This document shows positions 15,030 through 22,790 of a stretch of DNA of 38,895 nt, piece by piece (the stretch's first letter is position 1; each line of letters begins with the position of its first letter). This DNA comes from Streptomyces hayashii (lineage in GTDB: Bacteria > Actinomycetota > Actinomycetes > Streptomycetales > Streptomycetaceae), in contig NZ_JAHHIU010000132.1 in NCBI RefSeq assembly GCF_024539815.1, positions 1 to 38,895 of the forward strand. The letters run 5' to 3'. The notes below the pieces were generated by a model that was given only the letters and a program-made list of their open reading frames with translations, had not been told where the DNA came from and did no database searches. A program made the position numbers and the translations under genes.

Positions 15030-15332
15030 GTGGCGGACCGTCATGCCGAGGGGCCGGGAGTCGTGGTGGTCCGCGGCTCCCGGCCCTCCACGCTGTACGG
15101 GCGCGGGCCGTGGGAAGACGGCGTCCCGGCGGACACGGACCGGGCGGAGCGGATCGCGCGAGTCGCCGGCGCCGTTCCGGCCGACCGGCCGGTGGATGAG
15201 AATGTGGAGGATGCGGGCAGCACGGCCGGCCCCGGTCGTGGACCCGCGGCGCGAGTGCGGCGAGCGGGGACGGTCTCCGTGGTGGTCGCCACCGGCGCGC
15301 AGCGACACGGTCCGCGAGGAGTGACTGGATGA
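15030..15332 (+). CDS. Possible small hypothetical protein coupled to the TetR gene
   Basis: A 100-residue open frame starting GTG 15030 with AGGAG only 3 bp upstream. Third codon positions are mostly G or C over most of its length, and it ends in an ATGA overlap (15329-15332) with the TetR start. Those are its only supports. The product (VVVVRGSRPSTLYGRGPWED near the N-terminus) matches no family I know, and GC-rich DNA yields many such frames. The rest of the 14850-15328 gap, apart from the terminator, shows nothing I can call. It could instead be leader sequence of the regulator or a decayed gene. Confidence 0.28.
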   Translation: MADRHAEGPGVVVVRGSRPSTLYGRGPWEDGVPADTDRAERIARVAGAVPADRPVDENVEDAGSTAGPGRGPAARVRRAGTVSVVVATGAQRHGPRGVTG

Positions 15333-15901
15333 CGCACGTCAGGCCCATGCGCGCGGACGCTCGCCGCAACTACGAGCGCTTGCTGAAGGTGGCGGCGGAA
15401 GCCTTCGCCGAGCACGGGGAGGGCGCGTCCCTCGACGACATCGCCAAGCGAGCGGGCGTCGGATCGGGCACGTTGTACCGGCACTTCCCGACCCGGCAGG
15501 CGCTGCTGGAGGCGGCCTACCTCGACCGGATCGAGGCGCTCGCGGCCCGGGCCGACGCGCTCGGCGGGGAACTGCTGCCCGGCGAGGCGCTGACGGCATG
15601 GCTCGAAGAGCTGTGCGTCGGCACGATCCAGGTCCGCGGCATGAAGGCGTTGCTGGGCTCCGCCGTCACGGACGGCGACGCGGCCGCGGTCACCGGCTGC
15701 GGCACGCGCATGAAGGCGGCGGCGACCCGGCTGGTGGAGGCGGCGCAGCGCGAGGGGACCCTGCGGTCCGACGTCGATCCGATCGACGTGCTGCGGCTCG
15801 CCCACGGCGTGGCGACGGCGTCGGAACTGGCCAACGGGGACGGCGGGGTCATCCGGCGGTATGTGTCGCTGCTGACGGAGGGGCTGCGCCCGGTGCGGTG
15901 A
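15329..15901 (+). CDS. TetR/AcrR-family transcriptional regulator
   Basis: A 190-residue repressor-type protein. The N-terminal TetR helix-turn-helix is complete (NYERLLKVAAEAFAEHG, then GASLDDIAKRAGVGSGTLYR and HFPTRQALLEAAY). The C-terminal ligand domain (LTAWLEELCVGTIQVRGMK) resembles the common actinobacterial SbtR-like class. The neighbouring gene to the right converges on it, and the only candidate partner is the uncertain ORF to its left, so its target is not evident. No clear palindromic operator was found in the 100 bp upstream. Confidence 0.88.
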   Translation: MTHVRPMRADARRNYERLLKVAAEAFAEHGEGASLDDIAKRAGVGSGTLYRHFPTRQALLEAAYLDRIEALAARADALGGELLPGEALTAWLEELCVGTIQVRGMKALLGSAVTDGDAAAVTGCGTRMKAAATRLVEAAQREGTLRSDVDPIDVLRLAHGVATASELANGDGGVIRRYVSLLTEGLRPVR

Positions 15902-15943
15902 CCGGCGACGGGCGCCCCCGTGACGGCGGGCGCTCGTCGCCGA

Positions 15944-15978
15944 GCGGAAAGCGGAAAGCGGAAAGCGGAAAGCGGAAA
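15944..15978. repeat. Heptanucleotide tandem repeat (GCGGAAA) x5
   Basis: Five exact GCGGAAA units run in the gap between the convergent tetR and terD-like genes, followed by a degenerate unit GCGGGGA. Unlike the surrounding sequence, the unit is nearly half A. It is a simple-sequence tract likely to vary in copy number. Confidence 0.9.
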
Positions 15979-16024
15979 GCGGGGAGCAGGAGCGGGGAGG
16001 GGCGCTCGGGTCGCCGGCGGGCGG

Positions 16025-17248
16025 CTACAGGGTCTCGGCGCCAGGCTTCACCATGTTGCGCACCGTGCGCGCCTTCACGAAGGAGCCGATCGCCGTCATC
16101 TCCCACTCGCCGGAGTACTGGCGGATCATCTTGGCCATCAGCACGCCCGTCTGCGGCTCGGCGCCGGTCAGGTCGAAGCGGACCAGCTCCTCCCCGGTGG
16201 CGGCGTCCAGCAGCCGGCAGTAGGCCTTGGCGACCTCGGTGAACTTCTGACCGGAGAAGGAGTTCACGGTGAAGACCAGACCGGTCACCTCCTGCGGGAG
16301 CCGGCCGAGGTCGACGACGATCACCTCGTCGTCCCCGCCGCCCTCGCCGGTGAGGTTGTCGCCGGAGTGCTTGATCGCGCCGTTCACGATGGAGAGCTTG
16401 CCGAAGTAGCAACTGTCGATGTGGTTGCGCTGAGGGCCGTAGGCGATGACCGAGGCGTCCAGGTCGATGTCCTTGCCGCGGAACGCGGGCTCCCAGCCGA
16501 GCCCCATCTTGACCTGGGAGAGCAGCGGGCGGCCGCCCTTCATCAGGGAGACGGTCTGGTTCTTCTGCAGGCTGACCCGGCCCTTGTCCAGGTTGATCTT
16601 CCCGGCGCCCGGCGCGGCGGCCGGCGGGACCGGGGGAGCGGCGGGCGGCGCGGGCGGGGTCAGCCGGGGGTCCGCGTGCGGGGCCGCCGGGGTCTGGATC
16701 GTCGGCTGCGGCGGCGCGACCGGCTGCGGCGGGGCGACGGGCGCCGGCGCCTCCACCGTCACGCCGAAGTCGGTGGCGATGCCGGCGAGGCCGTCGGCGT
16801 AGCCCTGGCCGACCGCGCGGGCCTTCCAGGCGCCGTTGCGCAGATAGATCTCCACGACCACCAGCGCCGTCTCCGAGCCGAGACCCGGGGGCGTGAAGGT
16901 GGCCAGGACGCTGCCGTCGTCCGCGCCCCGGATCGTCGCCGTCGGTTCGATGCCCTGGAACGTCTGCCCCGCGCCGTCCGGGCTCGCGGTGACGACGATC
17001 TTCTCGATGCCCGGGGGGACGGCGGCGGTGTCGACCGTGATCGCGTCGGGGGACGTGCCGCCGCCGGAACGGTACGTCACGCCCGGGCCGCTCGGCTGGT
17101 TGTAGAAGATGAAGTCGTCGTCGGAGCGCACCTTGCCGTCGGCGGTGAGCAGCAGGCCCGAAACGTCGAGCCGCACCGGGGCGGCGACGTCCACCGTCAC
17201 GCGCGCGACGGGGAGAGGGATGTTCGAGCCGGGGGTCATAGCTGTCAT
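16025..17248 (-). CDS. Two-domain TerD-family (tellurite/stress) Ca2+-binding protein
   Basis: A 407-residue cytoplasmic protein with two TerD folds: residues 1-166 (MTAMTPGSNIPLP, RSDDDFIFYNQP, then ALVVVEIYLRNGAWKARAVG) and about 217-407 (INLDKGRVSLQKNQTVSLMK, SCYFGKLSIVNGAIKHSGDN, FTVNSFSGQKF). They are joined by a Pro/Ala-rich linker (167-216). The acidic clusters DDDF and GDNLTGEGGGDDE are typical TerD calcium-binding loops. Start ATG 17248 gives the usual TerD N-terminus. Streptomyces encodes many TerD proteins linked to stress and morphology. No other ter genes are adjacent, and the gene seems monocistronic. Confidence 0.85.
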   Translation of the reverse strand: MTAMTPGSNIPLPVARVTVDVAAPVRLDVSGLLLTADGKVRSDDDFIFYNQPSGPGVTYRSGGGTSPDAITVDTAAVPPGIEKIVVTASPDGAGQTFQGIEPTATIRGADDGSVLATFTPPGLGSETALVVVEIYLRNGAWKARAVGQGYADGLAGIATDFGVTVEAPAPVAPPQPVAPPQPTIQTPAAPHADPRLTPPAPPAAPPVPPAAAPGAGKINLDKGRVSLQKNQTVSLMKGGRPLLSQVKMGLGWEPAFRGKDIDLDASVIAYGPQRNHIDSCYFGKLSIVNGAIKHSGDNLTGEGGGDDEVIVVDLGRLPQEVTGLVFTVNSFSGQKFTEVAKAYCRLLDAATGEELVRFDLTGAEPQTGVLMAKMIRQYSGEWEMTAIGSFVKARTVRNMVKPGAETL

Positions 17249-17429
17249 ACCGGGTGAACGAACGAGACCACTTTGCCGTTCCCTTACCCGGGCACTCCTC
17301 CGGCGAATGCTCTGCGGCACTGCAAGGAGCGTGCGGCCGCCCCCCGCTCCCGCCTCCGTCGCCGCGAGCCGCTCCGGCTCCGCGACCGGCGCGAACCGGT
17401 GGCGCGGACCGGTGAGGGGTGTCTTGCGG

Positions 17430-18239
17430 TCAGTACGGCCAGATCGGCGGGTCGCTGACGAAGTGGCCGCCCAGGTAGGCGTGGGCGATGTTCTCCGGGT
17501 CCAGCTCGCCCTGTTCGGCGATGAGTTTCTCGGCGTACGGCTCGGAGTCGTCCTGCGGCTCGTAGCCGAGGGCGCGCGCGGTCGACAGGTCCCACCACAG
17601 CCGGGTGTTGGCGGAGGAGCCGTAGACGACGGTGTGGCCCACGTTCTCGGCGGTCAGAGCCGCGTGGAGGAGGCGGGCGCCGTCGGCGGGGCTCATCCAC
17701 ACCGACAGCATGCGCACGCTGGTCGGCTCGGCGAAGCAGGAGCCGATGCGCACCGAGACGCTCTCCAGCCCGTGCTTGTCCCAGTAGAGCTGGGCGAGGT
17801 CCTCGCCGAACGACTTGGACAGGCCGTAGAACGTGTCGGGGCGGCGCGGGGTGTCGATCGGGATCAGGGGGTCGTCGCCCCGGGGCCGGGGGGTGAAGCC
17901 GACGGCGTGGTTGGAGGAGGCGAAGACGACGCGTTGCACTCCCTCGTCGTGCGCGGCCTCGTAGAGGTTGTACGTTCCCGCGATGTTCGCGCCCAGGATC
18001 TTCTCGAAGGGGGCTTCCAGGGAGATGCCCGCGAGATGGATGATCGCGTCGACGCCCCGTACGGCCTCCCGGACCGCCGCCTTGTCGGCCAGGTCCGCGA
18101 CGATCGCCTCCGGTGCTCCCTCGACCGGGCGCAGGTCGAGCAGGCGCAGCTCGTAGCCGTAGGCCGGCAGCAGGTCCCGCATCAGGGTGCCGAGGCCGCC
18201 GGCGGCGCCGGTGAGCAGGACGGTGCGCGGAGCGGGCAT
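17430..18239 (-). CDS. udh: NAD-dependent uronate dehydrogenase
   Basis: A 269-residue short-chain (extended-SDR-like) dehydrogenase that oxidises D-galacturonate or D-glucuronate to the aldaro-lactone, the first step of the oxidative uronate pathway. The NAD motif GAAGGLG is at 11-17. VFASSNHAVGF (about 105-115) and Tyr138/Lys142 in YGLSK follow, then VRIGSC. These blocks are those of Agrobacterium Udh, as I remember them, rather than a sugar epimerase. ATG 18239 is preceded by AAGGAGA with 7-bp spacing, which decides the start over an in-frame upstream ATG. It is divergent from kdgD and shares its promoter type and operator. The product enters the aldarate branch completed by kdgD. Confidence 0.88.
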   Translation of the reverse strand: MPAPRTVLLTGAAGGLGTLMRDLLPAYGYELRLLDLRPVEGAPEAIVADLADKAAVREAVRGVDAIIHLAGISLEAPFEKILGANIAGTYNLYEAAHDEGVQRVVFASSNHAVGFTPRPRGDDPLIPIDTPRRPDTFYGLSKSFGEDLAQLYWDKHGLESVSVRIGSCFAEPTSVRMLSVWMSPADGARLLHAALTAENVGHTVVYGSSANTRLWWDLSTARALGYEPQDDSEPYAEKLIAEQGELDPENIAHAYLGGHFVSDPPIWPY

Positions 18240-18289
18240 CCTCGGGTCTCCTTGGATCACTTGAGCGAGCGGACGCATGCATGGCCGTA

Positions 18290-18305
18290 GTTCACATTCG
18301 TGGAC
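18290..18305. promoter_or_regulatory. Operator site 1 (GTTCA-N6-TGGAC) at the udh promoter
   Basis: GTTCA (18290-18294), a 6-bp spacer and TGGAC (18301-18305) form a near-palindrome of the type GTYCA-N6-TGRAC. It touches the minus-strand -10 hexamer and covers the predicted udh transcription start. It is the third member of a family with the two copies at 18421 and 18440. Confidence 0.65.
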
Positions 18306-18335
18306 ACGCTAAGGAGCGGCGGCGGTACCCGTCAA
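18306..18335 (-). promoter_or_regulatory. udh promoter (TTGACG-18-TAGCGT)
   Basis: On the minus strand TTGACG (18335-18330) and TAGCGT (18311-18306) are spaced by 18 bp, the housekeeping-sigma pattern. The arrangement mirrors the kdgD promoter, with the same -10 hexamer. Confidence 0.75.
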
Positions 18336-18384
18336 GTGTGCGACAGGAGTGGCAAAACTGCTGGTGTCTCGGGGGTTGGTCGGC

Positions 18385-18414
18385 TTGACCGGGCTCGATC
18401 GGGCACCTTAGCGT
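18385..18414 (+). promoter_or_regulatory. kdgD promoter (TTGACC-18-TAGCGT)
   Basis: TTGACC (18385-18390) and TAGCGT (18409-18414) with an 18-bp spacer. The predicted start is near 18421, immediately at the first of two tandem operator copies. Confidence 0.8.
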
Positions 18415-18420
18415 GAACTT

Positions 18421-18455
18421 GTTCAGGAATATGGACGCTGCTCAAGAATATGGAC
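18421..18455. promoter_or_regulatory. Operator sites 2 and 3 at the kdgD transcription start
   Basis: GTTCA-GGAATA-TGGAC (18421-18436) and GCTCA-AGAATA-TGGAC (18440-18455) lie 19 bp apart, nearly two helical turns. They are direct copies of one palindromic site and cover the predicted kdgD start and leader, a location suited to repression. Confidence 0.7.
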
Positions 18456-18467
18456 CCGGGAGAGCCT

Positions 18468-19409
18468 GTGACGTCAGCCCCGCTCGCCGCCCGCCTCCGC
18501 GTCCCCAGCGGACCGCTGTTCTTCCCCGTCACCGCCTACGGCCCCGACGGCTCCCTCGACCTCGCCGTCTACCGCGCGCACGTCCGCCGCGGTGTCGAGG
18601 CGGGCGCCGCCGCCGTCTTCGCGGCCTGCGGCACCGGGGAGTTCCACGCGCTCGCGCCGGAGGAGTTCGAGGCCTGCGTCCGGGCGGCGGTGGAGGAGAC
18701 GGCCGGGCGGGCGCCGGTCGTCGCGGGCGCCGGTTACGGCACCGCGCTCGCCGTCCGGTACGCGCGGCTGGCCGAGTCGGCCGGAGCGGACGGCCTGCTC
18801 GCCATGCCGCCCTACCTCGTCGTCGCCGCCCAGGAGGGCCTGCTGCGGCACTACCGCTCGCTGGCGGCCGCGACCTCCCTGCCCGTCGTCGTCTACCAGC
18901 GCGACAACGCCGTCTTCACCCCGGAGACCGTCGTCGAACTCGCCCGGACCGAGGGGATCGTCGGCCTGAAGGACGGTCACGGCGACCTCGACCTGATGCA
19001 GCGGATCATCAGCGCCGTGCGCACCGAGGCCCCCGGCGACTTCCTCTACTTCAACGGGCTGCCGACCGCCGAACAGACCCAGCTCGCCTACCGCGCCCTC
19101 GGCGTCACCCTCTACTCCTCGGCCGTGTTCTGCTTCGCCCCCGAGATCGCCCTCGCCTTCCACCGGGCGCTCAACACCGGCGACGACGACACCGTCCACC
19201 GCCTCCTCGACGGCTTCTACCGGCCGTTCGTCGAACTGCGCGCCCAGGGCCGCGGTTACGCCGTCTCGCTCGTCAAGGCCGCGGTCCGGCTGCGCGGACT
19301 CGACGTCGGCGAGGTCCGCCCCCCGCTGCACGAGCCGAGCGAGGATCATGTCAAACAGCTCGCCCTGGTGATGGAGCGCGGATACGCGCTGCTGGAGGAG
19401 GACAAGTAG
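18468..19409 (+). CDS. kdgD: 5-dehydro-4-deoxyglucarate dehydratase (decarboxylating)
   Basis: A 313-residue DapA-superfamily lyase that converts 5-keto-4-deoxyglucarate to 2-oxoglutarate semialdehyde with loss of water and CO2. It is a late step in oxidative uronate/aldarate catabolism. Diagnostic KdgD motifs are GTGEFHAL (55-62), VYQRDNAVF (142-150) and the Schiff-base Lys168 in LKDGHGD. Start GTG 18468 with GGGAG upstream is preferred; ATG 18450 in frame would lie inside operator site 3. It is divergent from udh under the same operator, and its stop overlaps the next gene (TAGTG). Confidence 0.88.
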   Translation: MTSAPLAARLRVPSGPLFFPVTAYGPDGSLDLAVYRAHVRRGVEAGAAAVFAACGTGEFHALAPEEFEACVRAAVEETAGRAPVVAGAGYGTALAVRYARLAESAGADGLLAMPPYLVVAAQEGLLRHYRSLAAATSLPVVVYQRDNAVFTPETVVELARTEGIVGLKDGHGDLDLMQRIISAVRTEAPGDFLYFNGLPTAEQTQLAYRALGVTLYSSAVFCFAPEIALAFHRALNTGDDDTVHRLLDGFYRPFVELRAQGRGYAVSLVKAAVRLRGLDVGEVRPPLHEPSEDHVKQLALVMERGYALLEEDK

Positions 19410-20572
19410 TGAAGGCGTCGACTTTCGTCTACCCCTGGGACGTCACCGGCGACCCCGACGCGCCGGCCCGGACCGCCGCGCTCGGAGTCGAGCAGGCGAC
19501 CCTCGCCGCGGCCTACCACTCCACCCGCGCCCTGACCCCCCGTCACCCGCGGCACCGCATCGTCACCGCCGAGCACGCGGCCGTGCTCTACCCGCCGGAC
19601 GACCGCTGGGCGGGGCGCGCCCTGCACCCGTACCCGGCCGGCGACTGGGCCCCGGGCGACGCGTACGGCGAGGCCGCCGAGGCCCTCGCCGCGGCCGGTC
19701 TGGAGGTGCACACCTGGGTGGTCCTCGCGCACAACTCCCGCCTGGGCGCGGAGCATCCGGACACGTCCGTGGTCAACGCCTACGGCGACCGCTACCCCTG
19801 GGCGCCCTGCATCGCGCAGCCCGCCACCCGCGCCTATCTGGTCGACCTCGCCGCAGAGGCCGCAGTGCGCCCCGGCGCGGCCGGCGCCGAGCTGGAGTCC
19901 CTCGGCTGGTACGGCCTCCAGCACCTGCACGCACACGACAAGACCGGCGGCGTCGGTCTCGGGGACGCCGGTCAGTACCTGATGGCGCTCTGCTTCTGCT
20001 CCGCGTGCCGGGCCGGCTACGGCGCACAGGGGCTGGACGCCGACGCGCTCGCCGCCGCCGTCCGGGACGCGCTGGAGCCGCTGTGGCGGGGGGCGCCGGA
20101 CGACCAGGGCTGGACCGGGGTCGAGAAGCTCCTCGGGGAGGAGACGGCCGCGGCCACGCGCGCGTGGCGCGACGAACGGGCCCGCACCCTCCAGGAAGCG
20201 GCCGTGGCCGCCGTCCGGGCGGCCGCGCCCGCCGGCTTCCAGGTCCTGCTGCACGCCGACCCCGTGACGCATCACGTCGGCGCCAACCCGGGCGTCGATC
20301 CCGCGCACATCCTGTCCGTCGCGGACGGAGTCGTCGTGCCCTGCGCCGGCGGGCCCGGTCTGCTGACCCCCTTCGCCGACCAGGGCCGTGAGGGCGCGGT
20401 CCTCGCCGCCAACTTCGGCGTCGTCTCCGGCATGGGCGGCAGCCCGGGCACCCTGGCCGCCGACATGGCCCGCGCCCGCGAACTCGGCGCGACCGAAGTC
20501 CGGCTGTACCACGCGGGACTGGCGTCGGACGCCGACCTGGACGCGGTGCGGGAGGCGCTCACCTCACGCTGA
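19409..20572 (+). CDS. Uncharacterised protein co-translated with kdgD (possible TIM-barrel/GH-like)
   Basis: A 387-residue, alanine-rich protein without signal peptide that I cannot assign. The GTG start overlaps the kdgD stop by one base, so it is expressed with the uronate pathway. Visible features are an N-terminal FVYPWDVTGDP, a histidine/aspartate-rich segment LQHLHAHDKTGG (about 170-181), the cysteine cluster CFCSACR (195-201) and a late glycine-rich GVVSGMGGSPGTLAADMARA. The alternating strand/helix pattern and FCSxCR cluster recall family-10-like glycoside hydrolase barrels, but that is a guess. A role in uronate or aldarate-lactone processing is an inference from context only. Confidence 0.85.
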   Translation: MKASTFVYPWDVTGDPDAPARTAALGVEQATLAAAYHSTRALTPRHPRHRIVTAEHAAVLYPPDDRWAGRALHPYPAGDWAPGDAYGEAAEALAAAGLEVHTWVVLAHNSRLGAEHPDTSVVNAYGDRYPWAPCIAQPATRAYLVDLAAEAAVRPGAAGAELESLGWYGLQHLHAHDKTGGVGLGDAGQYLMALCFCSACRAGYGAQGLDADALAAAVRDALEPLWRGAPDDQGWTGVEKLLGEETAAATRAWRDERARTLQEAAVAAVRAAAPAGFQVLLHADPVTHHVGANPGVDPAHILSVADGVVVPCAGGPGLLTPFADQGREGAVLAANFGVVSGMGGSPGTLAADMARARELGATEVRLYHAGLASDADLDAVREALTSR

Positions 20573-20660
20573 CCGGTCGCACGCGGGCGGCGCCGGAACC
20601 CCGACAGGCCCGCGTGCCGGGAGCCGGACCAGAGCCGCCGCTCCCGCAGGCCCGGTCCTC

Positions 20661-21905
20661 TCACGTCGGGTCGGCGTCCGGCGAAACCGTGGAGGCAGCG
20701 CGTGCGGCGCCCTTTCCGGGCTGCGCGAAGGCTCGCAGCAGAGGGAGGACCGCCGTCAGCCGCGCCAGGCCCAGAGTCAGCAACAGCGGCTGGTACGGCA
20801 GGAGTTCCACCAGACCCGCGCCCATGGCCAGGCCGACCGCGTTCGGTGCGAACAGCAGGGTGCCGGCCGTGGCGGTGACCCGGCCGAGGAGCGCGTGCGG
20901 GGTCTGCTGCTGCACGGCGGTCAGCGCGGCGATCAGGGCGCAGGGCAGCCCAGCCCCGATCGCCGCGCTGCACATCAGGGCCACGGGGAGCGAGGGGACG
21001 GCCTGGGCGACGACCGCCACGGCCGTGAGGGCGATCCCGCAGGCGGCGAACCGGCGCGCCCCCAGTCGCCGCAGCGCCGGACCCGAGATCAGGCCCACGA
21101 CGACCGAACCGGCGCCCTGAGCGGCGTAGAGCACGCCCAGGTGGGCGGGGGAGCGGCCGAGACCCTCGACGACGGCGTAGAGCAGCGGCGCGCCGAGGCC
21201 CGAGAACAGCATCGTCGTGCCGCCCGCCACGACCAGCGGGCGCAGCCCGGGATGCCCCCACAGGAAGCGGGCGCCCTCGGCGGTCTGCGCCCGCCAGCGA
21301 CCGGCGACCCGCCGCGGCCGTTCCTCGCGGACCCGCAGGCACCCGTACAGCCCGGCCGCGCACACGAACGTGGCCGCGTCCAGCAGTGCCACGCCCCGGC
21401 CGCCCCAGGTCGCGTACACGACCGCGCCGGTCGGCGGGGCCACCAGCTTCATGCCCTCGGTGAGCGTCATGCGCAGCCCGTTGAAGTCGCCGAGCAGATC
21501 CGGGGCGACGACGGCGGCGACGAGCGCGGACTCGGCCGCGTCGACCACGACGGAGGCGGCGCCGTACAGGAACAGCACGGCGAACAGCAGCCACAGCCGG
21601 TCCGGTGAGTCCACGGCGAGCACGGCGAGCAGCAGGGCCGCCGGGCCCAGGTCGAAGGCGACGAGCAGGGGGCGTCGCCGGGCGCGGTCGGCGAGGGAGC
21701 CCAGCAGCGGGGCCAGCAGCGTCGGCGCCCACAGCGTCAGCACGCACAACGCGGCGAGCCCGTTCGAGCCGGTGAGGTCCTTGACCCATACGCCGGACGC
21801 CAGCCAGAGCGCCGAGGTGCCGAAACCGGACACCACCGACCCGCCCAGACAGAGCGCCGCGTCACGGTCCCGCAGGACCTGCACCACGGACCAGTTCTTC
21901 GTCAT
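20661..21905 (-). CDS. MFS transporter (EntS/MFS_3-like exporter)
   Basis: A 414-residue polytopic membrane protein with about 12 hydrophobic segments. The first cytoplasmic loop reads LGSLADRARRRPLL, the MFS motif A-like G-x-x-ADRxxRR. The sequence order (LWLASGVWVKDLTGSNGLAA, GPAALLLAVLAV, VVDAAESALVAAVV, QQQTPHALLGRVTA) resembles the MFS_3 group that includes enterobactin exporters and small-molecule efflux pumps. ATG 21905 faces the TIGR03086 gene across about 100 bp. It is not obviously part of the pectin genes; substrate unknown. Confidence 0.85.
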   Translation of the reverse strand: MTKNWSVVQVLRDRDAALCLGGSVVSGFGTSALWLASGVWVKDLTGSNGLAALCVLTLWAPTLLAPLLGSLADRARRRPLLVAFDLGPAALLLAVLAVDSPDRLWLLFAVLFLYGAASVVVDAAESALVAAVVAPDLLGDFNGLRMTLTEGMKLVAPPTGAVVYATWGGRGVALLDAATFVCAAGLYGCLRVREERPRRVAGRWRAQTAEGARFLWGHPGLRPLVVAGGTTMLFSGLGAPLLYAVVEGLGRSPAHLGVLYAAQGAGSVVVGLISGPALRRLGARRFAACGIALTAVAVVAQAVPSLPVALMCSAAIGAGLPCALIAALTAVQQQTPHALLGRVTATAGTLLFAPNAVGLAMGAGLVELLPYQPLLLTLGLARLTAVLPLLRAFAQPGKGAARAASTVSPDADPT

Positions 21906-22004
21906 GACCGGTCAGCGTGGGTCTGAGGAGACCCTCGCCGCATCGGGCAGGTTCCCAGTCCGGGGGCCGCGATGAGTTCCCGCCGCGCGGACGGTCTCCT
22001 TCAT

Positions 22005-22601
22005 ATGACCGACACGACGACGACCTTCGACCTCGGGCCCCAGGCCCGGATCATCGCGCGCCTCGCGGACGGCGTGCGCGACGAGCAGCTCGCGCACGAG
22101 ACGCCCTGCCCGGACTGTGCGGTGCGCAACCTGCTCGGACACCTCACCGGCCTGTCCGTCGCGTTCCGGGACGCGGCCCGCAAGGAGCTCGGCCCCACGA
22201 CCGACACCCCTCCCGACGCGGCCGCGCCGGACATCGGCCCCGGCTGGCGCGCGGAACTGGCCGAAGCGCTCGACGCCCTCGTCGAGGCCTGGCGCGACCC
22301 GGCCGCCCGGACCGGCATGACCCGCGCGGGCGGCGTGGACCTGCCCGGCGCGGTCGCCGCCGCCGTCGTCGCCGACGAACTGGTGATCCACGGCTGGGAC
22401 CTGGCCCGGGCCACCGGCCAGGCGTACGACCCCGACCCGGCGGCGCTGTCCGAGGCCCACGGATTCCTGACCGCCGCGACCGACGGAGCATCCGGCGCGG
22501 GCCCGTTCGGCCCCGTCGTCCCGGTCCCGCAGGACGCCCCGCTGCTCGACCGGGCGGTCGGACTGAGCGGACGCGATCCGAGGTGGACGCCCCGTTCGTA
22601 G
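22005..22601 (+). CDS. TIGR03086-family metal-binding (mycothiol-dependent-maleylpyruvate-isomerase-like) protein
   Basis: A 198-residue DinB/MDMPI-fold protein. The segment RIIARLADGVRDEQLAHETP followed by CPDCAVRNLLGHLTGL is the family's N-terminal helix pair with the metal-binding histidine; a second histidine lies in VADELVIHGWDLARATG. These proteins form a four-helix bundle and may act in mycothiol-linked detoxification, though most are untested. ATG 22005 is chosen because the family N-terminus begins there; ATG 21972 is in frame but has no better ribosome binding site. Divergent from the MFS gene. Confidence 0.75.
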   Translation: MTDTTTTFDLGPQARIIARLADGVRDEQLAHETPCPDCAVRNLLGHLTGLSVAFRDAARKELGPTTDTPPDAAAPDIGPGWRAELAEALDALVEAWRDPAARTGMTRAGGVDLPGAVAAAVVADELVIHGWDLARATGQAYDPDPAALSEAHGFLTAATDGASGAGPFGPVVPVPQDAPLLDRAVGLSGRDPRWTPRS

Positions 22602-22603
22602 CC

Positions 22604-22657
22604 GCGGGCGCACATGCCGGCGGGCACTGTCGACGGCGGGCGCACATGCCGGCGGGC
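22604..22657. repeat. Two 22-bp direct repeats in the gap before the MBL gene
   Basis: The 22-bp sequence GCGGGCGCACATGCCGGCGG + GC occurs at 22604-22625 and 22636-22657, 32 bp apart. Inverted fragments GCCGGCATGCG and TAGGCATGCGG follow by about 22730. The 189-bp gap otherwise appears non-coding. Confidence 0.75.
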
Positions 22658-22790
22658 GCACGCGGCCGCAGGCACCGCGCATCCGCGGGCGCGCCGTGGA
22701 CGCCGGCATGCGCTGGACGTAGGCATGCGGTTGCCGTAGACGGACGCAATCAGGGCGCGTCCGGCGGGAGCGAAACGTACGCTCCTCACC

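Noticed and set aside
14725..15324. 199-codon + strand frame through the rsr end and following gap
   Set aside because: It overlaps rsr in another frame and has the Arg/Pro-rich composition of a shadow frame.
22604..22740. Mobile-element remnant or REP element
   Set aside because: Only two direct copies with partial inverted fragments are present, with no transposase or target duplication; it is listed only as a local repeat.
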